A stretch of 41,567 nt of DNA from Bacteroidota bacterium (GCA_018268105.1 JAFDXG010000017.1:1-41567), one strand, 5' to 3'; counted from the first letter of the stretch, positions 26,671-35,515 are shown. Notes: a model not told the origin generated them from the letters alone. A program made the numbers and translations.

Positions 26671-27645
26671 TTACCAGCCCAGCAGCCATGCAAAAATCAA
26701 TGGAGCTACAATAGTGGCATCGCTTTCCACAATGAATTTGGGAGTATTGATATCGAGTTTGCCCCAGGTTATTTTTTCATTGGGTACTGCTCCCGAATAG
26801 GATCCATAAGAAGTAGTAGAATCACTGATCTGGCAAAAATAACTCCAGAACGGCACATCGTGCCACTCCAGGTCCTGGTACATCATGGGCACTACACATA
26901 TAGGAAAATCACCGGCAATACCACCGCCAATCTGGAAAAAACCTACACCTTTTCCTTCACTGTTTTTGCGGTACCAGTCGGACAGCCAAACCATATATTC
27001 AATACCACCTTTTACCGTAGTGGCTTTAAGTTCATTCTTTATCACATAGCTTGCAAAAATATTACCCATGGTACTGTCTTCCCATCCGGGAACAACTATT
27101 GGAATATTTTTTTCTGCGGCGGCAAGCATCCAACTGTTTTTCGGGTCTATTTCATAGTATTGTTTCAGTACGCCGCTCAGCAGGAGTTTATACATAAACT
27201 CGTGCGGAAAATATCTTTCACCTTTGGCATCGGCGTTTTTCCAAATTTCCGCAATATGTTTTTGAATCCTGCGAAATGCTTCTTCTTCAGGAATACAGGT
27301 ATCGGTAACCCGGTTAAAGTGATTTTCTAAAAGATCCCATTCGTCCTGCGGGCTCAGATCGCGGTAGTTGGGTACTCGTTTATAATGCGAATGCGCAACC
27401 AGGTTCATAATATCTTCTTCAAGATTGGCGCCTGTGCAACTAATGATATGCACTTTATCCTGGCGGATTATTTCTGCTAACGACAAACCCAACTCAGCAG
27501 TACTCATGGCCCCTGCAAGGGTGATCATCATTTTTCCACCTTCCAAGAGGTGGGTTTCGTATCCTTTGGCAGCATCCATAAGTGCTGCTGCATTAAAATG
27601 TCTGTAGTGGTGCTGAATGTATTGAGATACCGGGCCTTTATTCAT
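26671..27645 (-). CDS. Deoxyhypusine synthase family protein
   Basis: A 324-aa NAD-dependent enzyme of the deoxyhypusine/homospermidine synthase fold. Family blocks are MMITLAGAMSTAELG, HIISCTGANLEEDIMNLVAH, IVVPGWEDSTMGN, FFQIGGGIAGDFP and SYSGAVPNEKITWGKLD, the last carrying the catalytic Lys (about residue 296) that in eukaryotes forms the butylamine-enzyme intermediate. The frame is open to 27822, but the ATG at 27645 matches the family start and lies downstream of a consensus -7 box. Bacteria lack eIF5A, so the natural substrate is uncertain; homospermidine or related polyamine synthesis is the main alternative. Confidence 0.88.
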   Translation of the reverse strand: MNKGPVSQYIQHHYRHFNAAALMDAAKGYETHLLEGGKMMITLAGAMSTAELGLSLAEIIRQDKVHIISCTGANLEEDIMNLVAHSHYKRVPNYRDLSPQDEWDLLENHFNRVTDTCIPEEEAFRRIQKHIAEIWKNADAKGERYFPHEFMYKLLLSGVLKQYYEIDPKNSWMLAAAEKNIPIVVPGWEDSTMGNIFASYVIKNELKATTVKGGIEYMVWLSDWYRKNSEGKGVGFFQIGGGIAGDFPICVVPMMYQDLEWHDVPFWSYFCQISDSTTSYGSYSGAVPNEKITWGKLDINTPKFIVESDATIVAPLIFAWLLGW

Positions 27646-27671
27646 ATTTATGATCTTTATGATTTGAGGCG

Positions 27672-27679
27672 CAAAAATA
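27672..27679 (-). promoter_or_regulatory. -7 element of the deoxyhypusine-synthase-family gene
   Basis: On the minus strand this reads TATTTTTG, an exact TAnnTTTG, ending 26 nt before the ATG at 27645. Its position inside the longer open frame argues for the shorter coding region. No -33 TTG is evident. Confidence 0.5.
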
Positions 27680-27809
27680 ATATAATTCAGCGGTACTGAT
27701 TCCTCTTTCGGAGTTAAAGTAATATTCCCAATTTTCGCTGATTTATTTTCCTTCATCCCTAATGATCGGTGTGAGTGGAAACAATGGTGTAAAATATATA
27801 TAGACCCCC

Positions 27810-27986
27810 ATGCAAAAAACACCAGTTACAAAAACAAAGGTCTCTGTAATCCCATCAGAAGGTCAGGGGAAGCCGTCTTTGCAGTTAGTAAATCTGGAGA
27901 TTGCTTCTCCCGCCGATACATACATTAAATTATATGCATCTTGCTGGCGGGATAGCATTGACGGTAACCAGTTGATGATTTTTTAA
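27810..27986 (+). CDS. Possible 58-aa protein
   Basis: From ATG 27810 to TAA 27986 the frame encodes 58 residues beginning MQKTPVTKTKVSVIPSEGQG and ending with IDGNQLMIF. Composition looks protein-like (PSLQLVNLEIASPADTYIKL) and it fills an otherwise empty gap between two minus-strand genes. No signal peptide, membrane segment or known motif is seen, and no clear promoter precedes it. It is not recognised as a family; it may equally be chance. Confidence 0.35.
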   Translation: MQKTPVTKTKVSVIPSEGQGKPSLQLVNLEIASPADTYIKLYASCWRDSIDGNQLMIF

Positions 27987-28114
27987 TTTTCGTGATAATT
28001 CAGGTTTACAAATAATCCATTCTCTCACTAAAATCACATGAGTGAATTCATTTTTTTCAGGCAACCCCGACCCGATAAATTCGAAATGCAGACTAAGCGA
28101 ACCTAAGAAGAAGA

Positions 28115-28948
28115 TTAAAAAATTATGGTTTTATTGCCACTCAGCATTACCCGGTCTTCCAGTATCAGCTTAAGCGCCTGAGATAATACCATTTTTTCGA
28201 TATCCTTACCCGCTTTTGCCATATCAGAAGCATTTTGAGAATGATCTACAGGAACTACACTCTGACAGATAATGGGACCTTCATCTAAGTTGTTGTTTAC
28301 AAAATGAGCCGTAGCTCCAATGATTTTTACCCCACGATCGTAAGCCTGCCGGTAAGGCTGGGCGCCCACAAAAGCAGGTAAAAAGGAATGGTGAATATTG
28401 ATGATCCGATTTTGATATCGTTCTACAAAAGCCGGAGTAAGTATCCGCATATATTTCGCCAGTACTACATAATCAGGATTGTATCCGTCAATCAGCGCTG
28501 CCATTACCTGCTCATGATCATCGCGGGATTTCCCTTCAGATAATAGTGCATGAAAAGGAATACCTAAACGCTTCACAAAATCTTCCAGTGTATGGTGATT
28601 ACTGATAACTGCACAGATTTCTGCATTCCATTCTTTAAAATGATTTCTCACCATAAGATCCCCCAGGCAATGATTCTCGCGGGTTGCCAGCACAACCAGC
28701 TTTTTTCTGCCTGCTGTAATTATTCTGATATAGCTTTTAGAAGGTAGAGCCGCTTCCAACTCCTCCTGTAAAATATTTTCATCGGCTATCCCTTCCACTT
28801 CTGTGCGCATAAAAAACCGGTTAGTATTACTATCCACAAATTCACTGTTCTCCACTATATTCAACTGACGGTGGTAAAGTATCCTGGTTATACGATAAAT
28901 AAGCCCCTTTTCATCCGGGCAATCCACTAATATGGTAAAGGAAACCAT
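28115..28948 (-). CDS. purU: Formyltetrahydrofolate deformylase PurU
   Basis: A 277-aa enzyme that hydrolyses 10-formyl-THF to formate and THF, supplying formate for purine synthesis or balancing the one-carbon pool. It has an N-terminal ACT domain (about residues 1-80, FTILVDCPDEKGLIYRIT) and a C-terminal formyltransferase-fold domain with YDYVVLAKYMRILTP-like text (YVVLAKYMRIL), INIHHSFLPAFVGAQPY (catalytic His and Asn region) and GATAHFVNNNLDEGPII, whose Asp is catalytic. Length matches PurU. No operon partner; about 170 bp separate it from the divergent exported protein gene. Confidence 0.94.
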   Translation of the reverse strand: MVSFTILVDCPDEKGLIYRITRILYHRQLNIVENSEFVDSNTNRFFMRTEVEGIADENILQEELEAALPSKSYIRIITAGRKKLVVLATRENHCLGDLMVRNHFKEWNAEICAVISNHHTLEDFVKRLGIPFHALLSEGKSRDDHEQVMAALIDGYNPDYVVLAKYMRILTPAFVERYQNRIINIHHSFLPAFVGAQPYRQAYDRGVKIIGATAHFVNNNLDEGPIICQSVVPVDHSQNASDMAKAGKDIEKMVLSQALKLILEDRVMLSGNKTIIF

Positions 28949-29115
28949 AATGCAGTATTCATTTTCCTGTAAAAGAAACCAATTTTATGCAATCAAATTT
29001 CTTTTTTATACGTTCAATAACAATAAATTATTTGATTCGTTGTTAAGCTTTAGCAGGTTTTGCATGTCTTTACACCGAACCTGTTTAATTTTATTTTATA
29101 TATAAAGTTCATTTT

Positions 29116-29523
29116 ATGAAAAATTATAATGCAAAGTCTGCCTTCAATACCTGTCTTCTGGCATTTTTGCTGTTGACAAGTACATCTGCTTTTGCCCAGC
29201 AACAAAAACAACAAAGGACACCGGAAGAAAGAGCTACCATAGCTACAAATAAAATGAAAGAAACCTTACAGCTATCTGACGATCAGTATGTAAAGGTGAA
29301 AGCCATCAACCTTGATTATGCCACAAAGATCAATGAGCGGAAAACGGTTAAAGACAAGTCTGCACTTAAGGATAAAATGAAAAATCTCGATAACCAGAGG
29401 ATGAAGTCTCTTAAATCTGTACTCACCCCCGACCAGTATGCCAAATACGAAACACAGAAGAATGCGGCTAAAGAAAGATTGAAAAAGAATATGGAATTAA
29501 AAAGAAGACAGCAACAATCATAA
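29116..29523 (+). CDS. Small exported helical protein, Spy/LTxxQ-like
   Basis: A 135-aa protein with a signal peptide (about 28 residues, ending TSAFAQ) and a very charged helical mature part. RTPEERATIATNKMKETLQLSDDQYVKVKAI and a second LTPDQYAKYETQKNAAKERLKK half give two repeats of an L(S/T)xDQY motif, resembling the LTxxQ helices of Spy/CpxP periplasmic chaperones. Such proteins are frequent in Bacteroidota; chaperone function is inferred. It ends in a strong intrinsic terminator. Confidence 0.78.
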   Translation: MKNYNAKSAFNTCLLAFLLLTSTSAFAQQQKQQRTPEERATIATNKMKETLQLSDDQYVKVKAINLDYATKINERKTVKDKSALKDKMKNLDNQRMKSLKSVLTPDQYAKYETQKNAAKERLKKNMELKRRQQQS

Positions 29524-29543
29524 TTAATTTTTAATTAAAAGAA

Positions 29544-29575
29544 AAGGCTGTCTCAGATTTTGAGCAGCCTTTTTT
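29544..29575 (+). terminator. Intrinsic terminator
   Basis: AAGGCTG (29544-29550), a one-base bulge, CTCA, a 5-nt loop, TGAG and CAGCCTT form an 11-bp interrupted stem that runs directly into a run of T's. It lies 20 nt after the stop of the Spy-like gene. Confidence 0.88.
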
Positions 29576-29619
29576 GAATTTAATACATTCAGTGGTTTAA
29601 TATAACCTTCACACGTATG

Positions 29620-32244
29620 TTATTTTACTGACAGTGCTTTATCAATTATGAAATTGAGATGGATACGATGGGCCTTCGTTTGCTCGTTGGAAGACACAGC
29701 CGAAGTCAACATAGATTTTAACTTCTTTAGTGCAGCCAAAGCAGCCGATTTAGAAGCATTGTCGTAAATATTTGGCATGGTAGCCGTAGCAATATTTGCC
29801 AGCGCTTTTACATATTCTGTCTGCAGATTGAGCCGGTAGAGATTTACATTGCTACCCAGATCTTCGGCAAATAAATACCGGTTCATATCCGACAAAAGAT
29901 TGGCTGTAGTATAGGTATTGCCATACAAATTACTATTATTGATGCGTTGCAATGTTACCGGATGCAATAACTGAGCCAGTAGCGACAACTGAATATTTTG
30001 CACTACAGACTGAGGCTTATAATCTTCAGTAGAACCAAAAAAATTAAACCCGCGGCGTTGCAACTGCAGGTAGGGGTACAAAGAGGCATCTGCATTGAAA
30101 GTATTTGGAGAGAAGATATACTTGTTCAGTAAAGCAAGGGATTTTTTTTGTAATTCTGCGGGCACAGGGGTAAAAGGTTTAACAGTAACCGGTTGACCGT
30201 TAAAACTGCGATCAACATATATTCCACCAACATACCTGCTTAGTGCTGTAGCCATTTGCAGGCGTTGTGTCTGCAGCATAAGATACCGCTGGCGCAGCAA
30301 TTGGTGGCTTTCTCCCGGCTGGCTATAGCGATCTTTAAGCTTGGGCAGCATATTGTTTACGAGCTGGAACCGGTCTTCCGCATAGCGCATCATATCATTG
30401 CTCAAATCATTTACCATTACACGGGGGTCAATACCACCGCCCGGCGAACGCATATCATCAGCATCATTTCCAAAAGCAAGTTGCGGGTCGGTACTGCGGC
30501 TGAGTATCTTTTTAAGTCCGGCCTCTTCTGCTGCAGGTGCAAATGGAGTATAACCGTATTCAATAGCCCAAATATCATAAGGGCCGGCTTTCGTAGTAAA
30601 ATAATTACCCTGCTTGCTTCTGTCGAGGCTTACATTGATACAGGGATAGTCCATCACAGAACCAACAAGCCCGATTTTTTCGGTAATAGATTTATCATTT
30701 ACCTGGTCGGGGCTAAGCATCTGGCTGGCTTTCATATTGTGGTTCAGCCCAAGGGTATGACCCATCTCATGCATGATAAGATAGATCAGAAACTCCCGGT
30801 GCAACTGCTTTACTTCTTCCGGTTTATTGTCGAGGGTTTCTACCATGGTAAGTCCTGCCATATACTGAGCCTGCAATTCTCTTGCAGCATTGCAATAAGC
30901 CAGGTGCGATTTGTCAAAGCTGATATGAGATTCAACTTCCTGGGCAGATGTCTTCCAGGGCAATTGTACAGCAGGAATACCAGTTGCTGCTGCACCATTA
31001 AAAAGATCATCATAATTGATCATGGCTCCGCCGCCACTCTTCCATTCTACCGTAATATCTGCACCCAGTATCTGTCCTGTACGCGGATTAAAAAAACTGG
31101 GTCCTATCGCCCCATAACTTGGTGTTGCACTACTCACCCACCTGATTACGTTGTATCGGATATCTGAAGGATCCCAGGTGGCTGTGTCGGGCATAATTTT
31201 CATTACCACTGCATTTTTAAATCCGGCCTTTTCAAAAGCTTCATTCCATTTTTCTCCTGCTTCTTTAATAATCTCACGATATTCAACAGGAGTGGTATTT
31301 TCTATCCAGTACACAATAGGCTCTACAGGTTCACTTACTGCTGCGGAGGGATCTTTTTTTACCAGTTTCCATCGGCTGATAAAATCTTTATAAGGTGCGG
31401 CAGATGCTGAAGTGAGGTCCTGTACTTCGGCGCCAAAATAACCTATTCGCGGGTCATCCCGCCGGGGTGCAAATGCTTCTTTGGGTACCGCAAGAAATGA
31501 ATGTTGCAGGCGGACACGATTGTAACGGGCATCAGTTATATCATCGCCTCCGGGGTTAACAGGGGCAGGGTTGTCGTAGGCCAGGTCCACAACAATATCT
31601 GTATTGTCAGGATAAGACCTGATTGTATCATATTTTGATTTGGCAACACTTAGGTTTCCCAGGTTGAAATAAGCAGTTGGTGGTGTGCCGGGTTTGATTA
31701 GAGGTTTAATAGGGTCAAGTTTTTCACTCAAAAACAAACCGTCGGCAGCTAACAGGTAACCGAGGGAATCTTCCGCCACTACTTTTTCTGAGAAGAAAGT
31801 AGCAGGCGCGGCATCTACGTTGGCAGCTTTGCTCACTGCATTTTTGGGATCGTAATAGAATTTAGTGTTTTGCTGAGAAAACTCTAGTTTGTCGTAACTT
31901 TTGCTGATACTAAAAATAAACGTTGCCCTGATCATATTTTGATTGAGAAACAATGAAACAGGACCACTCAGAGAGAAGCTCTGATAGATATACTCTTTAC
32001 CAAGCTGATCTTTTCTGATATACAGTTGCACACTGCCGGTAGCAGTGTCCTGGTACACTACAAAAAGTCCTTCATGTTTTTTAGATGATTTTGTTTTATC
32101 TGAAATGGTAGGTTTAGGTGGGTTAGCGGCAGTTTTTTTAGTAGTATCTGCAGCAGGAAGCGGGACCGTGTTTTTCTTTTGTGCCAGCGCCACAGAGCAA
32201 ATAACTGTACACACTAAGGCCATTAAAAAATGTTTTGCATACAT
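29620..32244 (-). CDS. Large exported zinc metalloprotease (DUF5117/DUF4953 family)
   Basis: An 874-aa protein with a Sec signal peptide (MYAKHFLMALVCTVICSVALAQ). The order is an N-terminal DUF5118-type start (about residues 55-100), a DUF5117-type region, then a metzincin-like catalytic domain with HEMGHTLGLNH (about residue 490), where three His bind zinc and Glu is the general base, followed by SVMDYPC, the Met-turn-like element. Length agrees with the Bacteroidota zinc-dependent metalloprotease family. It is transcribed alone; a 150-bp gap separates it from the acyltransferase gene. Substrates unknown. Confidence 0.9.
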   Translation of the reverse strand: MYAKHFLMALVCTVICSVALAQKKNTVPLPAADTTKKTAANPPKPTISDKTKSSKKHEGLFVVYQDTATGSVQLYIRKDQLGKEYIYQSFSLSGPVSLFLNQNMIRATFIFSISKSYDKLEFSQQNTKFYYDPKNAVSKAANVDAAPATFFSEKVVAEDSLGYLLAADGLFLSEKLDPIKPLIKPGTPPTAYFNLGNLSVAKSKYDTIRSYPDNTDIVVDLAYDNPAPVNPGGDDITDARYNRVRLQHSFLAVPKEAFAPRRDDPRIGYFGAEVQDLTSASAAPYKDFISRWKLVKKDPSAAVSEPVEPIVYWIENTTPVEYREIIKEAGEKWNEAFEKAGFKNAVVMKIMPDTATWDPSDIRYNVIRWVSSATPSYGAIGPSFFNPRTGQILGADITVEWKSGGGAMINYDDLFNGAAATGIPAVQLPWKTSAQEVESHISFDKSHLAYCNAARELQAQYMAGLTMVETLDNKPEEVKQLHREFLIYLIMHEMGHTLGLNHNMKASQMLSPDQVNDKSITEKIGLVGSVMDYPCINVSLDRSKQGNYFTTKAGPYDIWAIEYGYTPFAPAAEEAGLKKILSRSTDPQLAFGNDADDMRSPGGGIDPRVMVNDLSNDMMRYAEDRFQLVNNMLPKLKDRYSQPGESHQLLRQRYLMLQTQRLQMATALSRYVGGIYVDRSFNGQPVTVKPFTPVPAELQKKSLALLNKYIFSPNTFNADASLYPYLQLQRRGFNFFGSTEDYKPQSVVQNIQLSLLAQLLHPVTLQRINNSNLYGNTYTTANLLSDMNRYLFAEDLGSNVNLYRLNLQTEYVKALANIATATMPNIYDNASKSAALAALKKLKSMLTSAVSSNEQTKAHRIHLNFIIDKALSVK

Positions 32245-32395
32245 AAGCGATATTTTTAGCCAAGTTATGCAGAAAGAAGAATAGGGATACCAGAATTTTT
32301 TGAGAGGTGAATTGCCGGGGTGAAAAAAAGAAAATTAGTTACGGAAGGTAAAATGTGCCTGTAATAACGGCCGATACTGGTTTGGCACAGGGCGT

Positions 32396-33304
32396 TTACA
32401 CCGATATTTTATTTTCACCGGCATCTTCTACTTTCAGTTTTGAATATTCGTCTTTGTATTCAAATTTCCAGCGATTGTGGCTCCAGAGGTACACTTCAGG
32501 TTGCCTGCGTATCACTTCTTCAAGATAACGTACATATTGCAGCGTCAGTTCACCATCTCTCATATCTCTTGGGTTTAAAGTAGCAAGTTTTGTTTCAATC
32601 ACATAATATCCTCTCTTCTGTTTATAAAACCTTGCAAATACCACAGGTATATTATTGAACCTTGCATTCTTGTCGGGGCCAATTACAAATGGGGTTCTCC
32701 TTCCGAAAAAATTTATCCAGTGAGCCTTTTCGGGACGTCCAGGGTTTTGATCGGCAACAAGCGCCAGCAGGTATTGGGTATTCCTGTAGGGCATCATGGC
32801 TTCCTTCATTGAAGTAGCCGGAAGCAGTTTACTGCCCATGCGTTCCCTGAAATGCATAAACACCCTGTCTACTAATTTGCTTCCAATTGGCATATATACT
32901 ACCAGAAAAGTGTAAGGTAGTTCTTTGGTAACCCGCACATTTGCCCATTCCCAGTTGAAGTTGTGCCCCAGCATTACCTGGCAACTTTTGCCTGTAGCAT
33001 ACAGCTCGCGAAAAATGGCCGGGTCGAAGCTTACTCTTTTACGAAGGCTTTTCTCAGACATAGAAAGCAGCTTAATGGCTTCCAGAAAATTATCAGTAAA
33101 ATTTCTGTAAAATTTTTTGATGATTACTTTTTTCTCTGCTTCGGTTTTTTCGGGAAAAGCAATGCCGAGGTTTTTCATCAATACTTCTTTTCTGTATCCG
33201 ACCAGGTGGTGCAGTATAAAACTGATGAAGTCGGATATCCGGTATATTACCCACAAGGGCAAAAAAGAAACGAGGTATAACAGCCCAAGCACTATATAAT
33301 ACAT
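32396..33304 (-). CDS. LpxL/HtrB-like lipid A acyltransferase family protein
   Basis: A 302-aa membrane-anchored acyltransferase. An N-terminal hydrophobic helix (about residues 3-22) is followed by NLGIAFPEKTEAEKK, FYRNFTDNFLEAIK, and the catalytic HX4E motif in GHNFNWEW (about residue 113). LVADQNPGRP and the WINFFGR...FVIGPDKNARFNNIPVVF block match the LpxL superfamily, as does the C-terminal EVYLWSHNRWK. It probably adds a secondary acyl chain to lipid A. An exact -7 box (TATCTTTG, 33316-33309) ends only 4 nt before the ATG, implying a leaderless message. Confidence 0.9.
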   Translation of the reverse strand: MYYIVLGLLYLVSFLPLWVIYRISDFISFILHHLVGYRKEVLMKNLGIAFPEKTEAEKKVIIKKFYRNFTDNFLEAIKLLSMSEKSLRKRVSFDPAIFRELYATGKSCQVMLGHNFNWEWANVRVTKELPYTFLVVYMPIGSKLVDRVFMHFRERMGSKLLPATSMKEAMMPYRNTQYLLALVADQNPGRPEKAHWINFFGRRTPFVIGPDKNARFNNIPVVFARFYKQKRGYYVIETKLATLNPRDMRDGELTLQYVRYLEEVIRRQPEVYLWSHNRWKFEYKDEYSKLKVEDAGENKISV

Positions 33305-33308
33305 CGCG

Positions 33309-33316
33309 CAAAGATA
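33309..33316 (-). promoter_or_regulatory. -7 element immediately before the acyltransferase start
   Basis: On the minus strand TATCTTTG fits TAnnTTTG exactly, with TTCG 19 bp upstream as a weak -33 box. The distance of 4 nt to the ATG puts the likely transcription start at or just inside the start codon. Confidence 0.5.
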
Positions 33317-33448
33317 GGCAATGGGGGAAAGTAAACGAATGAATGGTGAATGAGTGAATGATGAAAACTATTACTCTCAAGACAAGAAACAATAAACATA
33401 AAACGATAAATCCGAATCCACAAACCCTAAATTCCCTTTCTCACATCG

Positions 33449-35068
33449 TCATAACACTATATTCTGCAGTAAATCGCTTTTTACTGGGTAATCGGTATTG
33501 TAATGCAACCCCCGGCTTTCGTGCCTGAAGATGGCCGACTTCACAATCAGATACCCAACAGTAATCATGTTTCTTAACTGGCAGAGCTGAGGTGATATTT
33601 CTGTGGCTTTGTAAAGCTCTTCTGTTTCTTCGTGCAGGAGGTCGAGCCGGCGCATAGCTCTTTCCAAACGGGTATTGGTGCGCACAATGCCCACATAATC
33701 GCTCATAAGCAACTGCAGTTCTTTGAGGCTTTGGGTAATAAGGATCATTTCTTTCGGTGCTGTAGTCCCTTCCGTGCGCCAGTCGGGAATGAATTGCCGG
33801 TTCCACCTGCCCCATTCCCCATTAAGCCCGTTATTTATTTTTTTTACTGTATCCATATATGCCCTGTGGGCGAATACCATTGCTTCAAGCAGGGAATTGC
33901 TGGCAAGGCGGTTTGCACCGTGCAGCCCGGTAGATGCACACTCACCGGCTGCATATAAATGATTTATAGAGGTACGACCCCATTCGTCTGTTTTTATACC
34001 CCCGCAACTATAATGCGCCGCCGGCGCCACCGGTATCATATTTTTTGTGATATCAATACCAATAGACAAACATTTATCATATATATTGGGGAAGTGATGC
34101 ACAAACTTTTCTTTATCCATATGGGTGCAGTCGAGCCACACCTGTTCTGTTCCTGTTTTTTTCATCTCACTGTCTATAGCTCTGGCCACAATATCGCGTG
34201 GTGCAAGGTCTTTTCTCTCGTCATACCGTACCATAAACGCCTCTCCTTCACTGTTGCGCAGTATACCGCCATCGCCACGCACTGCCTCTGTTATTAAAAA
34301 TGCCTGCCCCCTTAAGCCGGGTTCATACAAGGCGGTGGGATGAAATTGTATAAACTCCATATTCTCAATTCTGCCTTTGGCGCGATAAGCCATTGCCACG
34401 CCATCACCGGTAGCTATAGCCGGGTTGGTAGTAGTACGGTACACCTGCCCGTTACCACCGGTTGCCAGCAGGGTAATGGAGGCAAGTACTTTATCAATTT
34501 TTTTGGTTCGCAGATTCAGTGCATATACCCCGAAGCATTCAATATCGGGTGTGGATTTGGTAACAAGATAACCCAGGTGGTGCTGTGTAATAATATCCAC
34601 CACAAAGCAATGAGTGATTACTTCAATATTAGGTTGTGATTTAATAGCTTCAAGCAATGCCCTTTCCAGTTCCTGCCCGGTTATATCCTTGTGATGCAGC
34701 ACCCTGAACTCGCTATGCCCGCCTTCTTTTCCAAGGGCATAATCGCCATCTGGTTCTTTGTCAAACCTGGCACCCCATTTAATAATCTCCCGAATCCGGT
34801 CCACCCCTTCTTTTACCACTATTTCAACTATACCTTCATTACATAACCCATCTCCAGAAATAAGGGTATCTTCAATATGCTTTTCAAAACTGTCATTTTC
34901 TTTGTTCCATACACCGGCTATACCGCCCTGTGCGTATTTAGTATTGGTTTCGTCGGAAATGGTTTTTGTGAAAATGGTAACCTTTTTATCAGGACAGTCT
35001 TTTGCTACTTTGAGTGCATAAGTCAAGCCTGCTATTCCAGACCCAATGACAAGGATATCTGTTTGCAT
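33449..35068 (-). CDS. nadB: L-aspartate oxidase NadB
   Basis: A 539-aa flavoenzyme oxidising L-aspartate to iminoaspartate, the first step of de novo NAD synthesis. The FAD-binding Rossmann motif GSGIAGLTYALK lies at residues 7-18. Characteristic fumarate-reductase/NadB text follows: NTKYAQGGIAGVW, EGGHSEFRVLHHKDITG, LATGGNGQVYRTTTNP, FIQFHPTAL, RGDGGILRN, HYSCGGIKTD and YAAGECASTGLHGANRLASNSLLEA. The C-terminal helical domain is complete. nadA and nadC are not adjacent here; nadE is about 25 kb away on the other strand. Confidence 0.95.
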   Translation of the reverse strand: MQTDILVIGSGIAGLTYALKVAKDCPDKKVTIFTKTISDETNTKYAQGGIAGVWNKENDSFEKHIEDTLISGDGLCNEGIVEIVVKEGVDRIREIIKWGARFDKEPDGDYALGKEGGHSEFRVLHHKDITGQELERALLEAIKSQPNIEVITHCFVVDIITQHHLGYLVTKSTPDIECFGVYALNLRTKKIDKVLASITLLATGGNGQVYRTTTNPAIATGDGVAMAYRAKGRIENMEFIQFHPTALYEPGLRGQAFLITEAVRGDGGILRNSEGEAFMVRYDERKDLAPRDIVARAIDSEMKKTGTEQVWLDCTHMDKEKFVHHFPNIYDKCLSIGIDITKNMIPVAPAAHYSCGGIKTDEWGRTSINHLYAAGECASTGLHGANRLASNSLLEAMVFAHRAYMDTVKKINNGLNGEWGRWNRQFIPDWRTEGTTAPKEMILITQSLKELQLLMSDYVGIVRTNTRLERAMRRLDLLHEETEELYKATEISPQLCQLRNMITVGYLIVKSAIFRHESRGLHYNTDYPVKSDLLQNIVL

Positions 35069-35154
35069 ATTGATATTTCAATGTTTGCCGCAAGATAATT
35101 AAATGTGAAACGCGGTGGAGGGAATATATCATTTGTTATGCGTTAGTGCTATCC

Positions 35155-35273
35155 CTATTTTGTCCAATCTTCTAATTTAATACCACGAATACTTTGTCAA
35201 ATTTTTTATCAAGATCAAACTTGCCTTTCATATAAAAGATGGCAATGTTTGTATCAATGAGATATTTTTTCAA
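35155..35273 (-). pseudogene. Deletion remnant of a VapC-type PIN-domain toxin gene
   Basis: Starting from a TTG that overlaps the antitoxin stop codon, the frame reads YLIDTNIAIFYMKGKFDLDK, the N-terminal strand and first acidic residue (DTN) of a PIN-domain VapC toxin, and continues KFDKV. It then runs out of frame to a TAG at 35172-35174. In a different frame immediately after the junction the DNA encodes IRGIKLEDWTK followed by TAG (35155-35157), the usual C-terminus of these toxins. About 36 codons remain of the roughly 130 expected, so an internal deletion has removed most of the PIN domain and its catalytic acids. Confidence 0.82.
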
Positions 35274-35515
35274 AATGCTTCGATTTGTCTGGAAGAAACT
35301 CTGCTGTTACGGATTTCTTCAATAATTTCCTCAGCTGATTTTTTTGAGTCGAATGCACCAAAGGCTTTTTTAAAGGCAGACTTTTTGTAAGATAAGCCAG
35401 TCTTAACCGAGGCTGACAACTTAGATATTAGATCAAGTTTGTTGTCTGTACTCAAATTATCTAAAAGTCCTACATAACCGTCAACAATTGAAGAATTTAT
35501 TTCTGTTGTTCTCAT
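35270..35515 (-). CDS. VapB-like antitoxin (orphan)
   Basis: An 81-aa protein: MRTTEINSSIVDGYVGLLDN, a helical middle containing KLDLISKLSASVK, then the C-terminal AFGAFDSKKSAEEIIEEIRNSR segment, which is the toxin-binding tail typical of Bacteroidota VapB-type antitoxins. The frame is open to 35572, but ATG 35515 is the family start. Its stop overlaps the TTG start of the broken vapC, the normal arrangement of a toxin-antitoxin operon. With the toxin gone it may persist as an orphan or as protection against related toxins. Confidence 0.82.
   Translation of the reverse strand: MRTTEINSSIVDGYVGLLDNLSTDNKLDLISKLSASVKTGLSYKKSAFKKAFGAFDSKKSAEEIIEEIRNSRVSSRQIEAF

Larger units (their letters stand above)
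27646..28114. other. 469-bp region without an established gene
   Basis: Contains the promoter of the deoxyhypusine-synthase-family gene (left) and a possible 58-codon plus-strand reading frame (27810-27986, separate entry). From about 27987 to 28114 it is AT-rich with no recognisable feature. Confidence 0.6.

Noticed and set aside
27646..27822. N-terminal extension of the deoxyhypusine-synthase-family frame
   Set aside because: The extra 59 residues do not resemble the family, and an exact -7 promoter box lies within them, so the start was set at 27645.
30256..31167. 303-codon open frame on the plus strand inside the metalloprotease gene
   Set aside because: It is the antisense shadow of a well-supported protease domain with HExxHxxGxxH, and its own product has no recognisable motif.
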